A DNA stretch of 64,000 nucleotides from the NCBI RefSeq assembly GCF_001641285.1, contig NZ_CP014841.1, forward strand, positions 3,224,001 through 3,288,000, given 5' to 3'. A model generated the notes under the pieces. That model saw only the letters and a list, made by a program, of their open reading frames with translations. It was not told the origin of the DNA and ran no database searches. The DNA comes from Dyella thiooxydans (GTDB lineage Bacteria; Pseudomonadota; Gammaproteobacteria; Xanthomonadales; Rhodanobacteraceae). This document shows positions 1 through 9,463 of this stretch, in pieces. The translations under genes and the position numbers were made by a program. Positions within the stretch are counted from its first letter, which is position 1. Each line of letters begins with the position of its first letter.

Positions 1-1848
1 GCGGCGCACCACGTGCACCTCGCCGTGGTGCGCCTGGCCGCGGCCGGCCGGCGCGCTGCCGAAGGCGTCCAGCACCTTGAGCTTGGTGTAGTCGATCGCG
101 TCGGTGTAGTAGTCGACGTGGGTGCGCGTGACGTAGGCCTTGCGCCCTTCCCAGTCCAGCCGCTCCACCTGGTAGGGCGTGGCCTGGATCAGGTGGATCG
201 CGCCTTCGTACAGGGTCAGCGCGGCGGCGGAGTAGTCCACTTCGGCGAGGATGGTCTGGCGCCCGCCGGTGCGGTCCACCACCACGAAATTGCCGTCGGC
301 CACCGCGCGCAGCGACACCGCGTTGGCCGGGTAGCTGTCGGCGATCCATTCCCAGCGCTCGCCTTCGCGATGCAGCACGCCTTCCTCGCCCAGCACCTCC
401 AGCCACGGCGTGGCGACCTCGTTGCCGAACACCTTGTGGCCGACGAACGGCAGCTCGAACGCGGCGCAGCGGATGTGATCGAGCAGGATCAGCGGCTGGT
501 CCGGCGCGATGCGTGCGTGCTCCGGCGGCGCGCCCTCGAAGAACTCCGGATGGCGCACCAGGTACTGGTCCAACGGATCGGAGCTGGCCACCAGCACGCC
601 CAGTGCTGCCTGCTGCCGCCGGCCGGCGCGGCCGAAGCGCTGCCAGGTCGCCGCCACCGAACCGGGGTAACCGTTGAGCACCACCGCATCCAGCGCGCCG
701 ATGTCCACGCCTAGCTCCAGCGCCGAGGTGCTGACGATGCCGTCCACGTGGCCCGCGCGCATCGCCCGCTCGGCCTCGCGCCGCTCGGTCGGCAGGTAAC
801 CGCCGCGGTAGGCGCGGATGCGCGGCGGCTTGCGCGGGTCGTGGTCGAACACGTCCTTGAGGTACTTGGTGAGCACCTCGACCATGCTGCGGCTCTGCGC
901 GAACACCAGGGTCTTCAGCCCCGCCTTGATCGCCAGCCGCGCGATGCGGTTGCTCTGCGATCGCGCCGAGGCGCGCAGGCCGAGATCGGGATTCACCACC
1001 GGCGGGTTCCACAGCAGCACGTGGCGGTCGCCCGAGGGTGCGCCCGATTCGGTGATCGCATGCACCGGCGCCTCGATCAGCGCCTCGGCGTGCTGCTGCG
1101 GATTGCCGATGGTCGCCGAGCACAGGATGAACTGCGGGCGCACGCCATAGAACGCGCAGATGCGCTTGAGCCGGCGGATCACGTTGGCCACGTGCGAACC
1201 GAACACGCCGCGGTAGCTGTGCACCTCGTCGATCACCACGTAGCGCAGGTTCTCGAAGAACTGCGCCCACTTCGTGTGATGCGGCAGGATCGCCTGGTGC
1301 AGCATGTCCGGATTGCTCACCACGATGTCGCCGTGCAGGCGGATCGCCTGCCGCGCATCGCCCGGCGTGTCGCCGTCGAAGGTGAATGCCTTCACCCCCA
1401 GCTCGCCGGCGCGGTTGAGCTCCAGCAGCTCGGCCACCTGATCCTGCGCCAGCGCCTTGGTGGGAAACAGGTACAGCGCCTTGGCGTTGGACTGCATCGC
1501 CGCCGCGATCACCGGCAGCGTGTAGCACAGCGACTTGCCCGAAGCGGTCGGCGTCACCACCGCCACATGCGCCCCCGCCTGCGCCGCCGCCCACGCCTCG
1601 CCCTGGTGCTTGTAGAGCTGGGTGATACCGCGCGCCCGCAGCGCATCGGCCAGCGCCGGTGGCAGGTCGTCCGGCAGCGGTTCGTACGCGCCTTCGCGCC
1701 CCGGCACCACGAACGAGCCGGTCACTCGGCCGGCGTAACGCTTGGCCAGTCGCGCCGCCAGCGCGCCGCCGTCAGCCGGGCCGCGCAGCACCCGTTCATC
1801 GGCAGCAGCCTCGTCGGCGCGGTGGGCCGGATCGATCAGGGCGTTCAT
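1..1848 (-). CDS. DEAD/DEAH-box helicase with expected C-terminal DUF1998 (MrfA/YprA-like), partial
   Basis: Reading the minus strand from the ATG at 1848 gives about 616 codons that run off the window edge, so the C-terminal part is missing. The translation has a Q-motif-like region (ITQLYKHQGEAW), Walker A (TPTASGKS), a DEVH Walker B motif (VVIDEVHSYRGVFGSH), motif III (LCSAT) and the helicase C-terminal motifs (STSALELGVDIG, then QRFGRAGRR). This is the ATP-dependent SF2 helicase family that includes Bacillus MrfA/YprA, which normally ends in a zinc-binding DUF1998 domain and is linked to DNA repair. The helicase call is secure. The repair role is family knowledge, and the zinc-binding end cannot be seen here. 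Confidence 0.9.
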   Translation of the reverse strand, partial: MNALIDPAHRADEAAADERVLRGPADGGALAARLAKRYAGRVTGSFVVPGREGAYEPLPDDLPPALADALRARGITQLYKHQGEAWAAAQAGAHVAVVTPTASGKSLCYTLPVIAAAMQSNAKALYLFPTKALAQDQVAELLELNRAGELGVKAFTFDGDTPGDARQAIRLHGDIVVSNPDMLHQAILPHHTKWAQFFENLRYVVIDEVHSYRGVFGSHVANVIRRLKRICAFYGVRPQFILCSATIGNPQQHAEALIEAPVHAITESGAPSGDRHVLLWNPPVVNPDLGLRASARSQSNRIARLAIKAGLKTLVFAQSRSMVEVLTKYLKDVFDHDPRKPPRIRAYRGGYLPTERREAERAMRAGHVDGIVSTSALELGVDIGALDAVVLNGYPGSVAATWQRFGRAGRRQQAALGVLVASSDPLDQYLVRHPEFFEGAPPEHARIAPDQPLILLDHIRCAAFELPFVGHKVFGNEVATPWLEVLGEEGVLHREGERWEWIADSYPANAVSLRAVADGNFVVVDRTGGRQTILAEVDYSAAALTLYEGAIHLIQATPYQVERLDWEGRKAYVTRTHVDYYTDAIDYTKLKVLDAFGSAPAGRGQAHHGEVHVVRR

Positions 1849-2067
1849 GGCGTGGCTCGTGGAAGGGCGGGCGTCGCAGTAGAGCGGTGGCGGGTCTCAC
1901 CGCATGAGACGTCTCGCAGGGAGGGCGTCGGAACGGGTGGGTGCCGTCAGGAGAGCCGTCCCGACCATTGTTGACAGCCCAGGTGCTTCGCTCGACATTG
2001 CGGCGAAGCCAGGGCTGGGGACCGCCTCGCCCGCGCGAACACCACCCATTCACCAAGGAAGGCGCCG

Positions 2068-2907
2068 ATGAAGAAGCTCATGTGTGCAGCGCTGCTCGCC
2101 CTCGTCGCGGCAGCCGCCCATGCGGGTCCCAGCAAGAATCTGGAAACCTCGGCCGTGGTCGACGGCTCCATCGTGCTGGCCAAGGACGGGGCAGTGCAGC
2201 TCGCCACCGTGGAGCACCCGGAAAAATACGGCCAGCCCATCGCCGATCTGGTGCGCAAGGTGGCGCTGACGTGGCACTTTGATCCGGTACTGCGCGATGG
2301 CGTGCCCGTCATCGCCAAGGCGAGCATGCACGTGCGGGTGATCCTCACCAAAAACGCGGACGGCAACTTCACCGCACGCGTCAAGGGCGCCACGTTTGGC
2401 GGCGATAACGCGGACACGCCCGACAGCCTGTACAGCGAGAACCAGCAGACGATCCGTCCGCGCTATCCGATGGCCGCCATCAAGGCCCGCGTGCAGGGAT
2501 CGGTCTACCTGGCGCTGCACATCGATCGCGAGGGCCACGTAAGCGACGCGGTGGCCGAGCAGGTCAACCTGGAAAACACCGGGCCGGACGGCGTGCTGCG
2601 GAAATATCGCAAGCTGATGGCACAGGCCTCACTCGATGCCGCCCGCCGCTGGACCTACCGTGTGCCGACCACCGGTCGGCTCGCCAGCCAGGACAGCTGG
2701 ACCGTGCACGTGCCGATCGTCTACACCCTCAACGAGGTGGGTGCTCCCCGGGTCGACCGCGTGTGGCGAACCTATGTGCCCGGCCCGTACACGCCGGCGC
2801 CGTGGGTCGACAAACCCAACATGGCCACCGCCGATGCGCTCGCCGACGACGGCAGCTATACCGAAGGTGCCGGGCCGGTGCTCCGCACCTCTTTTGATCA
2901 CGGCTGA
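2068..2907 (+). CDS. secreted TonB C-terminal-domain protein
   Basis: A 279-residue protein with a cleavable-looking Sec signal peptide (residues 1-19, ending AAAHA before GPS) preceded by a good ribosome binding site (AAGGAAGG). Residues about 128-200 match a TonB C-terminal domain: RPRYPMAAIKARVQGSV, then LALHIDREGHVSDAVA, then ASLDAARRWTYRVP. In classic energy transducers this domain contacts TonB-dependent receptors, but here it lacks the N-terminal anchor and the proline-rich stalk. It is therefore more likely a periplasmic TonB-like protein than a true ExbBD partner. No receptor or exbBD genes are nearby. It stands alone and diverges from the helicase gene across about 220 bp. Confidence 0.75.
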   Translation: MKKLMCAALLALVAAAAHAGPSKNLETSAVVDGSIVLAKDGAVQLATVEHPEKYGQPIADLVRKVALTWHFDPVLRDGVPVIAKASMHVRVILTKNADGNFTARVKGATFGGDNADTPDSLYSENQQTIRPRYPMAAIKARVQGSVYLALHIDREGHVSDAVAEQVNLENTGPDGVLRKYRKLMAQASLDAARRWTYRVPTTGRLASQDSWTVHVPIVYTLNEVGAPRVDRVWRTYVPGPYTPAPWVDKPNMATADALADDGSYTEGAGPVLRTSFDHG

Positions 2908-3049
2908 TCTGTCACTACAGCAGTAAGCAGTTGTCGTTGGAGAAAGCCTGGATCGGGCCGCCTTATCTAGCTGCCAAAGGCGAACCTGGCCCCTTTTTTT
3001 CCGCTGGTTGCCACGACTTGGCTGATCGCTAAAGTCAGTACACGCCTAC

Positions 3050-3096
3050 CGACACCATAGTTGTACAAAACGCACAAACATTGGTGTCGTAAACGT
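3050..3096. repeat. short dispersed repeat with inverted ends
   Basis: Eight-base inverted arms, CGACACCA at 3050-3057 and TGGTGTCG at 3082-3089, enclose ATAGTTGTAC and ACGCACAAAC. The right half resembles 17730-17754 (AACGCACA followed by TTGGTG and CGTGAAC), and the left half resembles CACCATAGTTTGC at 17686-17698. It sits just upstream of the AT-richer protease gene. It could be a small mobile repeat or a regulatory site; its function is unknown. Confidence 0.35.
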
Positions 3097-3130
3097 GGTT
3101 CATTGAATTTAAGCATTGAGCATTGGGGGC

Positions 3131-4174
3131 ATGATGCGCAACGTCTACCTAAAAGCCAAAAGCGCTATCGCATACGTCGCAGTTGAGACGAGTGATGGCG
3201 ACGAATCTATTGGAACGGCTTTTCATATCGGTGACGGCTACTTCGTCACAGCCAAGCATGTCTTAGACGGCAACCGAGTCCAAGAGGTAAGTATTACGCA
3301 GCCGCTAATCGCTAATACCTGTTATCACGACAATCATTTGAACGAGCAGATCAGGCCACGCACGCTTAAGGTTATCGGGGGACCGTGGCTAGCAGATGGG
3401 GATATCGACGTTGCTGTCATTCGCGTGGACGCAGCGGAGGATATTCCAGCGATTAAGATGGACTCAATCCATGATATTTATCAGTCTGAAGATATCCGTC
3501 TCCTTTCTCCCGTAATTTGCATTGGCTATCCACCAATACCTTTGACAACGCATCCTTTTCAAGTCGCAGTTGATGGGAAGATCAATGCACTGGTCAGGGT
3601 TAGAGGTAGTAGTTACCTTACATACGTTATCTCGGCCACTTCTAGGGGGGGGTTCAGCGGTGGCCCTGTGATAGACGAAGCGGGGCTCGCCATTGGATTG
3701 GTGACAGAGTCACTTGTTAGAGACAACCATCCCGTCGAGGCCGGATTCTTCACATGCCTAAGTATTTCAGCTGCTGCAGATTTGGCAATTAGATCGGGCT
3801 GGTCACCCGACGACTCAGTATTCTACAGGGACATAGAATCACTGGCTTGGGTAAAGCTTGCCATGCCCGAGACGGTCAGACTAAATCCGCATGCTCATGA
3901 CGCAAGTATCTATGTGTATGATGATGACAGAGATGTTATCATAACTTTTTCTTCCCATGATCAAAACGCTCTAAGTATTGCTGAGTCGGCGTTTGCATCG
4001 ATCTGCCCTTTGCATGAGCGCGAGCTTGTAAATGATCAGTGGATTTGGACGCCTAAGAACAACTCTCCCGCTAGTGAACTCAAACACGCCGCGATTGCAG
4101 CCCGAGACGCTCTGATTGCCACGGGATTTTGTATTGTGGCGGAAAGATTCTCCGGAGGCCGGGGTGATGCCTAA
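3131..4174 (+). CDS. trypsin-like serine protease, cytoplasmic
   Basis: About 347 residues from the ATG at 3131. A TTG at 3116 and a second ATG at 3134 are alternatives, and no strong ribosome binding site decides between them. The N-terminal half has the chymotrypsin-fold triad: His in FVTAKHVLDGN, Asp in GDIDVAVIRVD, and Ser in SRGGFSGGPVIDEAGLAIG. The last 140 residues or so, after SISAAADLAIRSG, match nothing I recognise and may be a sensor or substrate-binding part. There is no signal peptide, so it probably acts in the cytoplasm. Base composition is clearly lower in GC than both flanks, with many A/T-ending codons, which suggests recent acquisition. The next gene on the same strand is the patatin at 4615, 440 bp away. 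Confidence 0.8.
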   Translation: MMRNVYLKAKSAIAYVAVETSDGDESIGTAFHIGDGYFVTAKHVLDGNRVQEVSITQPLIANTCYHDNHLNEQIRPRTLKVIGGPWLADGDIDVAVIRVDAAEDIPAIKMDSIHDIYQSEDIRLLSPVICIGYPPIPLTTHPFQVAVDGKINALVRVRGSSYLTYVISATSRGGFSGGPVIDEAGLAIGLVTESLVRDNHPVEAGFFTCLSISAAADLAIRSGWSPDDSVFYRDIESLAWVKLAMPETVRLNPHAHDASIYVYDDDRDVIITFSSHDQNALSIAESAFASICPLHERELVNDQWIWTPKNNSPASELKHAAIAARDALIATGFCIVAERFSGGRGDA

Positions 4175-4614
4175 CAATTGCGTAAGAGACTACCGATCAA
4201 AGAACGGGTCAGATTGACTTATCTAACTCGTGAGATAAAAGGGGACGGAGGTAATTAATCCCCATCCAACTCCGCGACAGACTTGCGCGAAAACAGGAGT
4301 CAGAGTCGACTTTCGTTCGCTTGGGTAGCATTTGCCGCTGATCATCCCCGACCTGAAGCGGAGCCCCCGCCGGCCGCGGACCCCATCACCGCATGTCCTT
4401 GCGCGTCCGTGCCCCTAGGAGTACAGAGAGCGCTCAAGCCGGGGGGCTGTCTGGGCAATAGGGTTGGGGGGTGGACCCTCGAACCGGTTGCCAGCGCACG
4501 ACCATCGGTGGCGACAGGGATGGACGGCCGACATGGGGATGTTGCCCGTCCGGGTGGTGCGGGATCGCGGCGCGCGCGCGGGGGCGCCGTGCCGCCTGAC
4601 GGGGGACGCGTCGT
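4175..4614. other. intergenic region, protease to patatin
   Basis: No convincing gene. It contains a small stem-loop (TTATCT at 4219-4224, AGATAA at 4233-4238) followed by AAAAGGGGACGGAGG. The composition changes here from AT-rich to GC-rich, so the region looks like the downstream boundary of a transferred segment. The patatin ribosome binding site (GGGGGA at 4601-4606) is at its right end. Confidence 0.5.
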
Positions 4615-7600
4615 ATGGGCATCGAACAGACACTGCCGGCCGGCGCCAGCCGCGACCGTGACGCCGTGGCGGAACGCCGCGCGGCACTGACCGACGCCGA
4701 CGGCAAGCCGCTGCTGGCAGCGGATGCGCCGGTGATCGGGCTGGCGCTGTCCGGTGGTGGCATCCGCAGCGCCACCTTCTGCCTCGGCCTGCTGCGAGCG
4801 CTGGCCAAGCGCGGCGTGCTGCATCGCTTCGACTACCTCTCGACCGTGTCCGGTGGCGGCTACATCGGCGCGATGTTCGGCCGGCTGTTCCACCGGGGAT
4901 CGGGCACGGCCCGCGACGTCGAGGCCGGCCTTGCCGACGACCGTTCGCTGCTGCTGTGGTGGCTGCGCAACAACGGGCGCTTCCTGCTGCCTTCCGGCGG
5001 CAAGGACATCCTGCAGGCCTTCGCCGGCCAGTGCCGCAGCTTCGTCGCCACCCAGTTCGAGGTGATGGTGGTGTCGATGTTCCTGGCCTGTGCGGTGGTG
5101 CTGCCGCACGCCGCCTATTCCTGGGTGCTGGGGCCCAGTTCGGTGCCGCTGGTCGGCGTCACCCTGTGGTGGTGGCTGCTGCCGCTGCCGGCGGCGGCGG
5201 CGCTGGCGGCCAGCTACGGCTACTGGATGCTGGGGATGGGCCCCGGCGGTGGCTTCGCCGTCGCCCTGCTGGCCACCGTGCTCGGCGGTTACCTCGCCTG
5301 GCTGGGCTTTCCCTCGTCGACGCCGCTCGATGGCGCCCTGCTGTGGGTGGTGCGCGGCGTGGCGCTGGTGATCCTGCCGGTGGTGGTCGGCTGGTTGTTC
5401 GCGACGGTCAGCAACCGTCGCCGCAGCCAGGAGGAGAGCCGCGTCGTGTACACCAAGGCGCTGGCGGTGTCGTTCGGTGCGGCGGGGATATTCCTGCTGC
5501 TCGGCGGGCTGGACACGGAAGGCTGGCTGCTGCGCGACGTGTTCCTGGCGGTGCTGCACGGGGAGTGGCAGTTCGCGCTGCCGTGGGGGGTGGGCTGGAC
5601 CTCGCTGCTGGTGATCATTGCCCGGGCGATCGCCCCGCTGCTGTCGTCGAAGGACCGGATCGCCGCCACCGGCCTGCCGCTGGAGACGCTGGGCAACCTG
5701 ATCGGCATGGCGCTGGTGCTGCTGGTGACGGTGTTCTGGCTGGGCGTGTTCCAGATGATCCTGCTGCCCAACGACGACACCTCGCTGATGGGCCTGCCCT
5801 CGGCCTACCTCTACCTGCCGGTGGTGGTCGTGGCCGGCCTGCTGTTCCTGCTGCTGACCGGTAACCAGCTGCAGCAACTGAACCGTTCGTCGCTGCACTA
5901 TTTCTACCGTTCGCGGCTCGCGCGCACCTACCTGTCGGTGGGCAACGTCGCCGCCGCCGAAGGCGATGCGGCCGGCCGCTTCCCCGCGAGCCCGCTGGTG
6001 GAGACCAGCCGCGCGCTGAGCGCGGCGACCCAGCGCGTGACCGACCTGCTGCCCGGCGATGACGTCGCATTGGGCGACTACCGCCCGCACGCCGCAGGCG
6101 GCCCGGTGCACCTGATCAATTGCTGCATCAACCAGACCACCGACGACCGCACCGGCATGTACAACGCCGACCGCAAGGGCGTCAGCCTCACCGTCGGACC
6201 GCTGGGCGTGGAGACCGGCACACAGCTGCCGGACGTGTCTTCGCCGTCGACGCTGGAAGGCACCACGCTGGCCGAGTGGGTGGCGATCTCCGGCGCCGCA
6301 GTGGGTTCGGGCATGGGCTCGTTCACCAGGCCCGGCGTCGCCGCGATGACCTTCCTCAGCGGCTTCCGCCTCGGCTACTGGCAGCGCTCGCTGCTCGCGA
6401 ACGCGGCGAGGTCCCGCGTCGGCCTGGCCAAGTACGTGTCCATGCTGCAGGAGATGTTCGCGCGCTTCCCGGGCCTGAATGCGCCGTACTGGTATCTCTC
6501 CGACGGTGGCCACTTCGACAACACCGGGGTCTATGCGCTACTCAAGCGCCGCCTGCCGCTGATCGTGCTGGCCGACTGCGGCGCCGACCCGCAGTACCGC
6601 TTCGGCGACGTGGAGAACCTGGTGCGCAAGGCGCGGATCGACCATGGCGCGCTGATCGAGTTCGTCGATCCGGCCAGCCTGGCCGCGGTGGCCGGGCCGC
6701 TGGCGGCGCGCTTCGCGACCCCGGCGTCGATGGCCACGGACGACGGGCAGGCCTGCCTGTCGCTGGCCCGGATCACCTACGCGGAAGGACTCCGCGGTGC
6801 GCTGCTGGTGGTGAAGCCGCGCGTGGTGTCCGACCTGGACCTGGACATCGCCGGCTACGGCGGGCGGCATCCGGACTTTCCCCAGCAGAGCACCCTCAAC
6901 CAGTTCTTCAGCGAGGAGGAGTGGGAGGCCTACTGCGCCCTGGGCCTCTCGCTGGGCGGGTTGATCGACGCGTCCGTGCTCGATGCGGCGACAAGCTGGG
7001 CATGGCAGGCGGACGTGGCGCCGATGCCCGCGCCGACGCCCGGCCCGCAAGCCGGCGATGCGCCGAAGGCGCCGCGGCGGCTGGCGGCCACCATCGGTAC
7101 CTCGCTCGGCGCCGGCGCGGTCCTCACCAGCGTGCTGGCGGGCTGGCAGGCCTGGAGCGACTACCAGAAGCACCTGGACGCCCAGGATGCCGAGTTCGTC
7201 CGCGACGCGAACGCCGTCTTCGACGAAATCAGCCGGGCCGGCAGCACGTTCACCAAGAAGCTCGACTTCCAGATCGAGGTCCTGCGTGGTTTCGCCAATC
7301 GCCACGATCTTTCGAGCGGCCAGCAGGCGACCCTCAGGGACATCGCCGAGCAGGTCAGTGCCCTGTGCGGAAAGACCGCCGACGAGGATCTGCAGAACCA
7401 GTGCGGCAATGTCGCGGCACGCTGGAGCAGCGTGGGCGCCGGCGTCAGCAGCTATTGGAAGAACTCGCTGGCCACGTACGCCAACTGGCCGACCCGGCCC
7501 AGCGCTGCCGAGGTCACGGCGACCGCGGTCGCGATGGCGCCGGAGCCCGCACCCACCATGGCGGCCCCGCCGCCTCCCCCGCCGCCGATGGCCATGCCGG

Positions 7601-8160
7601 GGGTGCCGGTGACGGCAGCCGGCGAGCCGCCGCCTCCGGTCGAGGTAGCGAGCGCGTCCGCCGCTCACACGCGCCCCCGGACTCCGCCACCGCTGTCGCG
7701 CACCCCGCCGCCAGCACCACCCCCGCCGCCGCCGGCCGAGGCGGCCCCAACGGCCGCCCCGGCCACCCGGACGACGGAGGTCGCCCAGAAGTGCACGCGC
7801 AGCGACGGTCGCTCGTTCACCCTCTACACGCAGATCTACGACGAAGCGCAGCGCGCGGCGGCGCTGGACCTGCTGTCGCGGGTGCGTCCGCTGGGCATCG
7901 TGGTGCAAGGCGTGGAAAACGTCACCGCGACGGCGCAGCGCAACCAGAGCAAGCCACCGATCCCCTGGCGCCGGCCCACGCTGCTGTACGGGCCGGAGGG
8001 CCTTGCCTGCGCGCAGGCCCTGGCGCGCTGGATGCAGAGCGACCTCGGCACGGTGCAGGCACTGCCGCTGCCGGCGTCCATGGCGTCCAGCGGCACCGTG
8101 ATCGAGTTGTGGCTCCCGGCCTCCGCGGGCAGCGACGCGCCGGCGGGCGCCCGGCCTTAA
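4615..8160 (+). CDS. large membrane-embedded patatin-like phospholipase
   Basis: A protein of 1181 residues starting at an ATG with ribosome binding site GGGGGA. Near residue 45 it has the patatin oxyanion motif (LSGGGIRSATF), then the nucleophile region (STVSGGGYIG), where the usual first glycine of GxSxG is threonine. About 290 residues of hydrophobic segments follow (roughly 140-420, six to eight likely membrane helices) before the catalytic Asp region (YLSDGGHFDNTG, about 625-636). A likely membrane segment near 825 (GTSLGAGAVLTSVLAGWQAW) leads to a helical part, a long proline/alanine stretch (about 970-1060), and a C-terminal domain with KCTRSDGRSFTLY. The family hydrolyses acyl lipids. 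Splitting the catalytic dyad around membrane helices implies action on membrane lipids, which is inference. Confidence 0.8.
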   Translation: MGIEQTLPAGASRDRDAVAERRAALTDADGKPLLAADAPVIGLALSGGGIRSATFCLGLLRALAKRGVLHRFDYLSTVSGGGYIGAMFGRLFHRGSGTARDVEAGLADDRSLLLWWLRNNGRFLLPSGGKDILQAFAGQCRSFVATQFEVMVVSMFLACAVVLPHAAYSWVLGPSSVPLVGVTLWWWLLPLPAAAALAASYGYWMLGMGPGGGFAVALLATVLGGYLAWLGFPSSTPLDGALLWVVRGVALVILPVVVGWLFATVSNRRRSQEESRVVYTKALAVSFGAAGIFLLLGGLDTEGWLLRDVFLAVLHGEWQFALPWGVGWTSLLVIIARAIAPLLSSKDRIAATGLPLETLGNLIGMALVLLVTVFWLGVFQMILLPNDDTSLMGLPSAYLYLPVVVVAGLLFLLLTGNQLQQLNRSSLHYFYRSRLARTYLSVGNVAAAEGDAAGRFPASPLVETSRALSAATQRVTDLLPGDDVALGDYRPHAAGGPVHLINCCINQTTDDRTGMYNADRKGVSLTVGPLGVETGTQLPDVSSPSTLEGTTLAEWVAISGAAVGSGMGSFTRPGVAAMTFLSGFRLGYWQRSLLANAARSRVGLAKYVSMLQEMFARFPGLNAPYWYLSDGGHFDNTGVYALLKRRLPLIVLADCGADPQYRFGDVENLVRKARIDHGALIEFVDPASLAAVAGPLAARFATPASMATDDGQACLSLARITYAEGLRGALLVVKPRVVSDLDLDIAGYGGRHPDFPQQSTLNQFFSEEEWEAYCALGLSLGGLIDASVLDAATSWAWQADVAPMPAPTPGPQAGDAPKAPRRLAATIGTSLGAGAVLTSVLAGWQAWSDYQKHLDAQDAEFVRDANAVFDEISRAGSTFTKKLDFQIEVLRGFANRHDLSSGQQATLRDIAEQVSALCGKTADEDLQNQCGNVAARWSSVGAGVSSYWKNSLATYANWPTRPSAAEVTATAVAMAPEPAPTMAAPPPPPPPMAMPGVPVTAAGEPPPPVEVASASAAHTRPRTPPPLSRTPPPAPPPPPPAEAAPTAAPATRTTEVAQKCTRSDGRSFTLYTQIYDEAQRAAALDLLSRVRPLGIVVQGVENVTATAQRNQSKPPIPWRRPTLLYGPEGLACAQALARWMQSDLGTVQALPLPASMASSGTVIELWLPASAGSDAPAGARP

Positions 8161-8521
8161 GTTCGCGGTGCTCCCCGGCCGGTCACCATGGCCGGTCGCG
8201 GCCATCGACGCCCGCTGATCTCAGAAGCAATGTCGGTGCCGAAAATTAGCCCGTAGTTTGTGCGGACTGATAGACCCAAGTACTCACGTTGGGTCCTGGA
8301 GCGAGGCCATAGTAGGTCCGACCTCGCTCATAACAAATAGTTACGGTAGGCCAGACATGGCCCAGGCACGCCATTTGCGAGGGCATAGTCTGTGCTCGGC
8401 GTGGATAGCATGTCTGTGGAATTCCGCTTCTAACCCACCGTCGGCATCGCCCGGCGGTGGGCCCTTCCTGTTGACGGTGAGCACCGTCCCCAAGTGTTTA
8501 GGGGCGGCGACCGACGCAACC
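8161..8521. other. intergenic region between patatin and integrase, with hairpins
   Basis: No gene is seen between the two convergent genes. Three structures are visible: an inverted repeat at 8175-8195 (CCGGCC/GGCCGG) just after the patatin stop, a perfect 8-bp stem at 8299-8306/8322-8329 (GAGCGAGG/CCTCGCTC), and a stem at 8434-8440/8455-8461 (CCCACCG/CGGTGGG). Bases 8241-8266 (GAAAATTAGCCCGTAGTTTG and on) resemble 17794-17817, suggesting a shared dispersed element. Confidence 0.45.
8434..8469. terminator. possible terminator hairpin between convergent genes
   Basis: The stem CCCACCG at 8434-8440 pairs with CGGTGGG at 8455-8461, followed on the plus strand by CCCTTCCTG. The T-tract is weak, so this is only a plausible intrinsic terminator for transcription coming from the patatin or the integrase. 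Confidence 0.35.
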
Positions 8522-9463
8522 TTAGAGTCGATCCAGGGGACTAATAGTTGTTCGAATCGCCTGATGAACGTGGGTGTAGATCATGGTGGTCTTCAAGCTG
8601 CGATGGCCCAGCAGCAACTGAATTGTCCGGATGTCGGTGCCATCGGCCAGCAGGTGCGTAGCAAACGAGTGGCGAAGTGTGTGCACGCTTGCGTGCTTAA
8701 CGACCCTTGCGGCAACGAGCGCGGTCCTAAACGCCCGTTGCACGGTGGTCTCAGAGGCATGCCACCGCAGCCAGCGCGCGGTCTCCGGGCAGGCGCGTTG
8801 GGTCTTCGATGGGAAGACAAACTGCCACGCGAGGCTACGAGAGGCATTCGGGTACTTGCGATGCAGAGCATCGGGAAGTGGGGCAAACCCTCTGCTTCGG
8901 GCCAAGTCTCGCTTATGCAATGCCGCAACGCGTAACAGATGCTGCTGAAGAGGTGCCCTCAGCCGCTGAGGCAGGACGCTAGTGCGATCTTTGCTCCCCT
9001 TGCCACTTCGGATGTGGATAGTGCCGGCTTGCATGTCCAAGTCCTTCACGCGCAGAGACATGGCCTCAGACACCCTAAGGCCCGCACCGTAAAGCAGCTC
9101 GGCCATGAGGCGGGGCGTTCCAGACATTTGGGCCAGTACGTCCCGAACTTCCCCCACCGTAAGGACGGTTGGCAGGCGGGCCGGGCGTTGGACGCGGCGA
9201 AGCCCATCAAGGTGGCCAACGTCGACGTCTAATACTTCTCGGTAAAGAAACAGGACGGCGTTGAGCGCCTGGGATTGGGTCGACGCGGCCACCCTTTGCT
9301 CGCAGGCCAGGAAATTGACGAACGGCGTGATGCCTGCAGCGCCGACCTCGACAGGGTGTCGCTTAGCGTGGAAGTAGATGTAGCGCCTGATCCAATAGCG
9401 GTAGGCGTCTTCCGTACGACGGCTTAGGTGCCTCCGCCGGCAGACCTGAGAAACACGATCCAT
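8522..9463 (-). CDS. intI: integron integrase (IntI-type tyrosine recombinase)
   Basis: A 313-residue tyrosine recombinase that carries out attI x attC and attC x attC recombination. Catalytic residues are in place: Arg130 (LLYGAGLRVSE), His261 and Arg264 (HTLRHSFATHLL), His287 (LLGHRSLKTT) and Tyr296 (MIYTHV). The integron-specific extra patch is present at about 182-219 (LHKRDLARSRGFAPLPDALH, then KYPNASRSLAWQFVFPS) and separates IntI from XerC/D. The C-terminus SPLDRL is typical. The reading frame is intact, with no frameshift. It is transcribed away from the cassettes, as in all known integrons. The ATG at 9463 is the first in the frame and gives a family-typical N-terminus. Confidence 0.96.
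   Translation of the reverse strand: MDRVSQVCRRRHLSRRTEDAYRYWIRRYIYFHAKRHPVEVGAAGITPFVNFLACEQRVAASTQSQALNAVLFLYREVLDVDVGHLDGLRRVQRPARLPTVLTVGEVRDVLAQMSGTPRLMAELLYGAGLRVSEAMSLRVKDLDMQAGTIHIRSGKGSKDRTSVLPQRLRAPLQQHLLRVAALHKRDLARSRGFAPLPDALHRKYPNASRSLAWQFVFPSKTQRACPETARWLRWHASETTVQRAFRTALVAARVVKHASVHTLRHSFATHLLADGTDIRTIQLLLGHRSLKTTMIYTHVHQAIRTTISPLDRL

Noticed and set aside
4201..4250. REP or RAYT-like repeat in the protease-patatin gap
   Set aside because: The small stem and GGGGAC string are suggestive, but there is one copy here and no RAYT gene; not enough for a call.
4342..6513. 723-codon open frame on the minus strand across the patatin gene
   Set aside because: Rich in Arg, Gln, His and Gly as expected of an antisense frame in GC-rich coding DNA, with no domain or ribosome binding site. 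The plus-strand patatin has clear motifs.
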